64,000 nucleotides of DNA, taken from NCBI RefSeq assembly GCF_025499465.1, contig NZ_JAIMCA010000002.1, positions 616,878 through 680,877 of the forward strand, written 5' to 3'. A program made the position numbers and the translations under genes. A model generated the notes under the pieces. It saw nothing but the letters and a program-made list of their open reading frames with translations, had not been told where the DNA came from and searched no databases. The first letter of the stretch is position 1, and every line of letters begins with the position of its first letter. Shown piece by piece: positions 63,823 to 64,000 of this stretch. The stretch comes from Allobosea sp. BH3 (GTDB taxonomy: Bacteria > Pseudomonadota > Alphaproteobacteria > Rhizobiales > Beijerinckiaceae).

Positions 63823-64000
63823 ATGGGTTCGTCCCTTCTCACCAACTCCGCCGCGATGACTGCCCTGCAGACGCTGACGGCCACCAACAAGCGTCTCGAC
63901 ACCACGCAGAACCGCATCTCGACCGGCCTGCGTGTCTCCACCGCGACGGACAACGCCGCCTACTGGTCGATCGCCACGACCATGAAGTCGGACAACAAGG
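63823..64000 (+). CDS. fliC: Flagellin, N-terminal part only (window edge)
   Basis: The first 59 residues of a flagellin are visible: MGSSLLTNSAAMTALQTLTA then TNKRLDTTQNRISTGLRVST and DNAAYWSIATTMKSDNK. This is the D0/D1 N-terminal helix typical of alphaproteobacterial flagellins (the YWSIA motif). GAGGAA lies about eight bases before the ATG. The gene continues past the right edge. Confidence 0.95.
   Translation, partial: MGSSLLTNSAAMTALQTLTATNKRLDTTQNRISTGLRVSTATDNAAYWSIATTMKSDNK

Noticed and set aside
1..64000. CRISPR arrays, tRNA and rRNA genes
   Set aside because: No regularly spaced direct repeats and no recognisable tRNA or rRNA sequence was found by reading.

Overview
The window is high-GC DNA that reads as an alphaproteobacterium of the order Hyphomicrobiales (Rhizobiales). 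The strongest evidence is the flagellar locus. Its gene order (flgB-flgC-fliE-flgG-flgA-flgI-motE-flgH-fliL-fliP; flgE-flgK-flgL-flaF-flbT-flgD-fliQ-flhA-fliR; motA-fliM-fliN-fliG-flhB-flagellin) and its lineage-specific genes (FtcR/Rem-type regulator, MotE, FlaF, FlbT, DUF1217 and DUF6468 proteins) are those of rhizobia and Brucella. Together with the transporter load and the dispersed inverted repeats, a Bosea-like genus is plausible, but that is inference.

Positions 1-20500 are a transport and small-molecule catabolism region. It starts with part of a peptide-type ABC transporter whose binding protein has its family-5 fold segments in circularly permuted order, divergent from a LysR regulator with a palindromic operator between them. 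Three TRAP systems follow: P-Q-M at 3788-6677, Q-M-P on the minus strand at 9948-7059, and P-M-Q plus an SDR at 11899-15552. Between the last two lies a divergent pair, a cyclase-family hydrolase and a GntR/FCD regulator. A shared palindrome (core TGCATGCA or one mismatch) occurs before three of these transcription units, so they may form one local regulon. Next comes a minus-strand operon aconitase - TctC-type binding protein - GntR regulator with two winged-helix segments, then an IS3 orfA remnant.

Positions 20807-25492 hold a complete periplasmic nitrate reductase operon, napEFDABC, on the minus strand, with a FixK/FNR-type box upstream. Positions 25776-28376 hold pcm, an L,D-transpeptidase and an extensin-like peptidase-fold protein. 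Positions 28413-33271 hold a tightly packed minus-strand operon (NIPSNAP, alpha/beta hydrolase, aspartate-dehydrogenase-like protein, two SDRs, TetR) divergent from a cupin gene, with a 20-bp palindrome between them. Positions 33407-37038 hold a hydantoin-utilisation operon (N-carbamoyl amidohydrolase, hydantoin racemase, hydantoinase) interrupted and bordered by dispersed inverted repeats.

Positions 37126-64000 are flagellar: rod, rings, hook, hook-associated proteins, export apparatus, switch, stator MotA, regulators, and the start of a flagellin gene at the right edge. Most neighbours overlap by 1-4 bases (ATGA or TGATG), showing translational coupling. No rRNA, tRNA, CRISPR array or intact insertion sequence was found.
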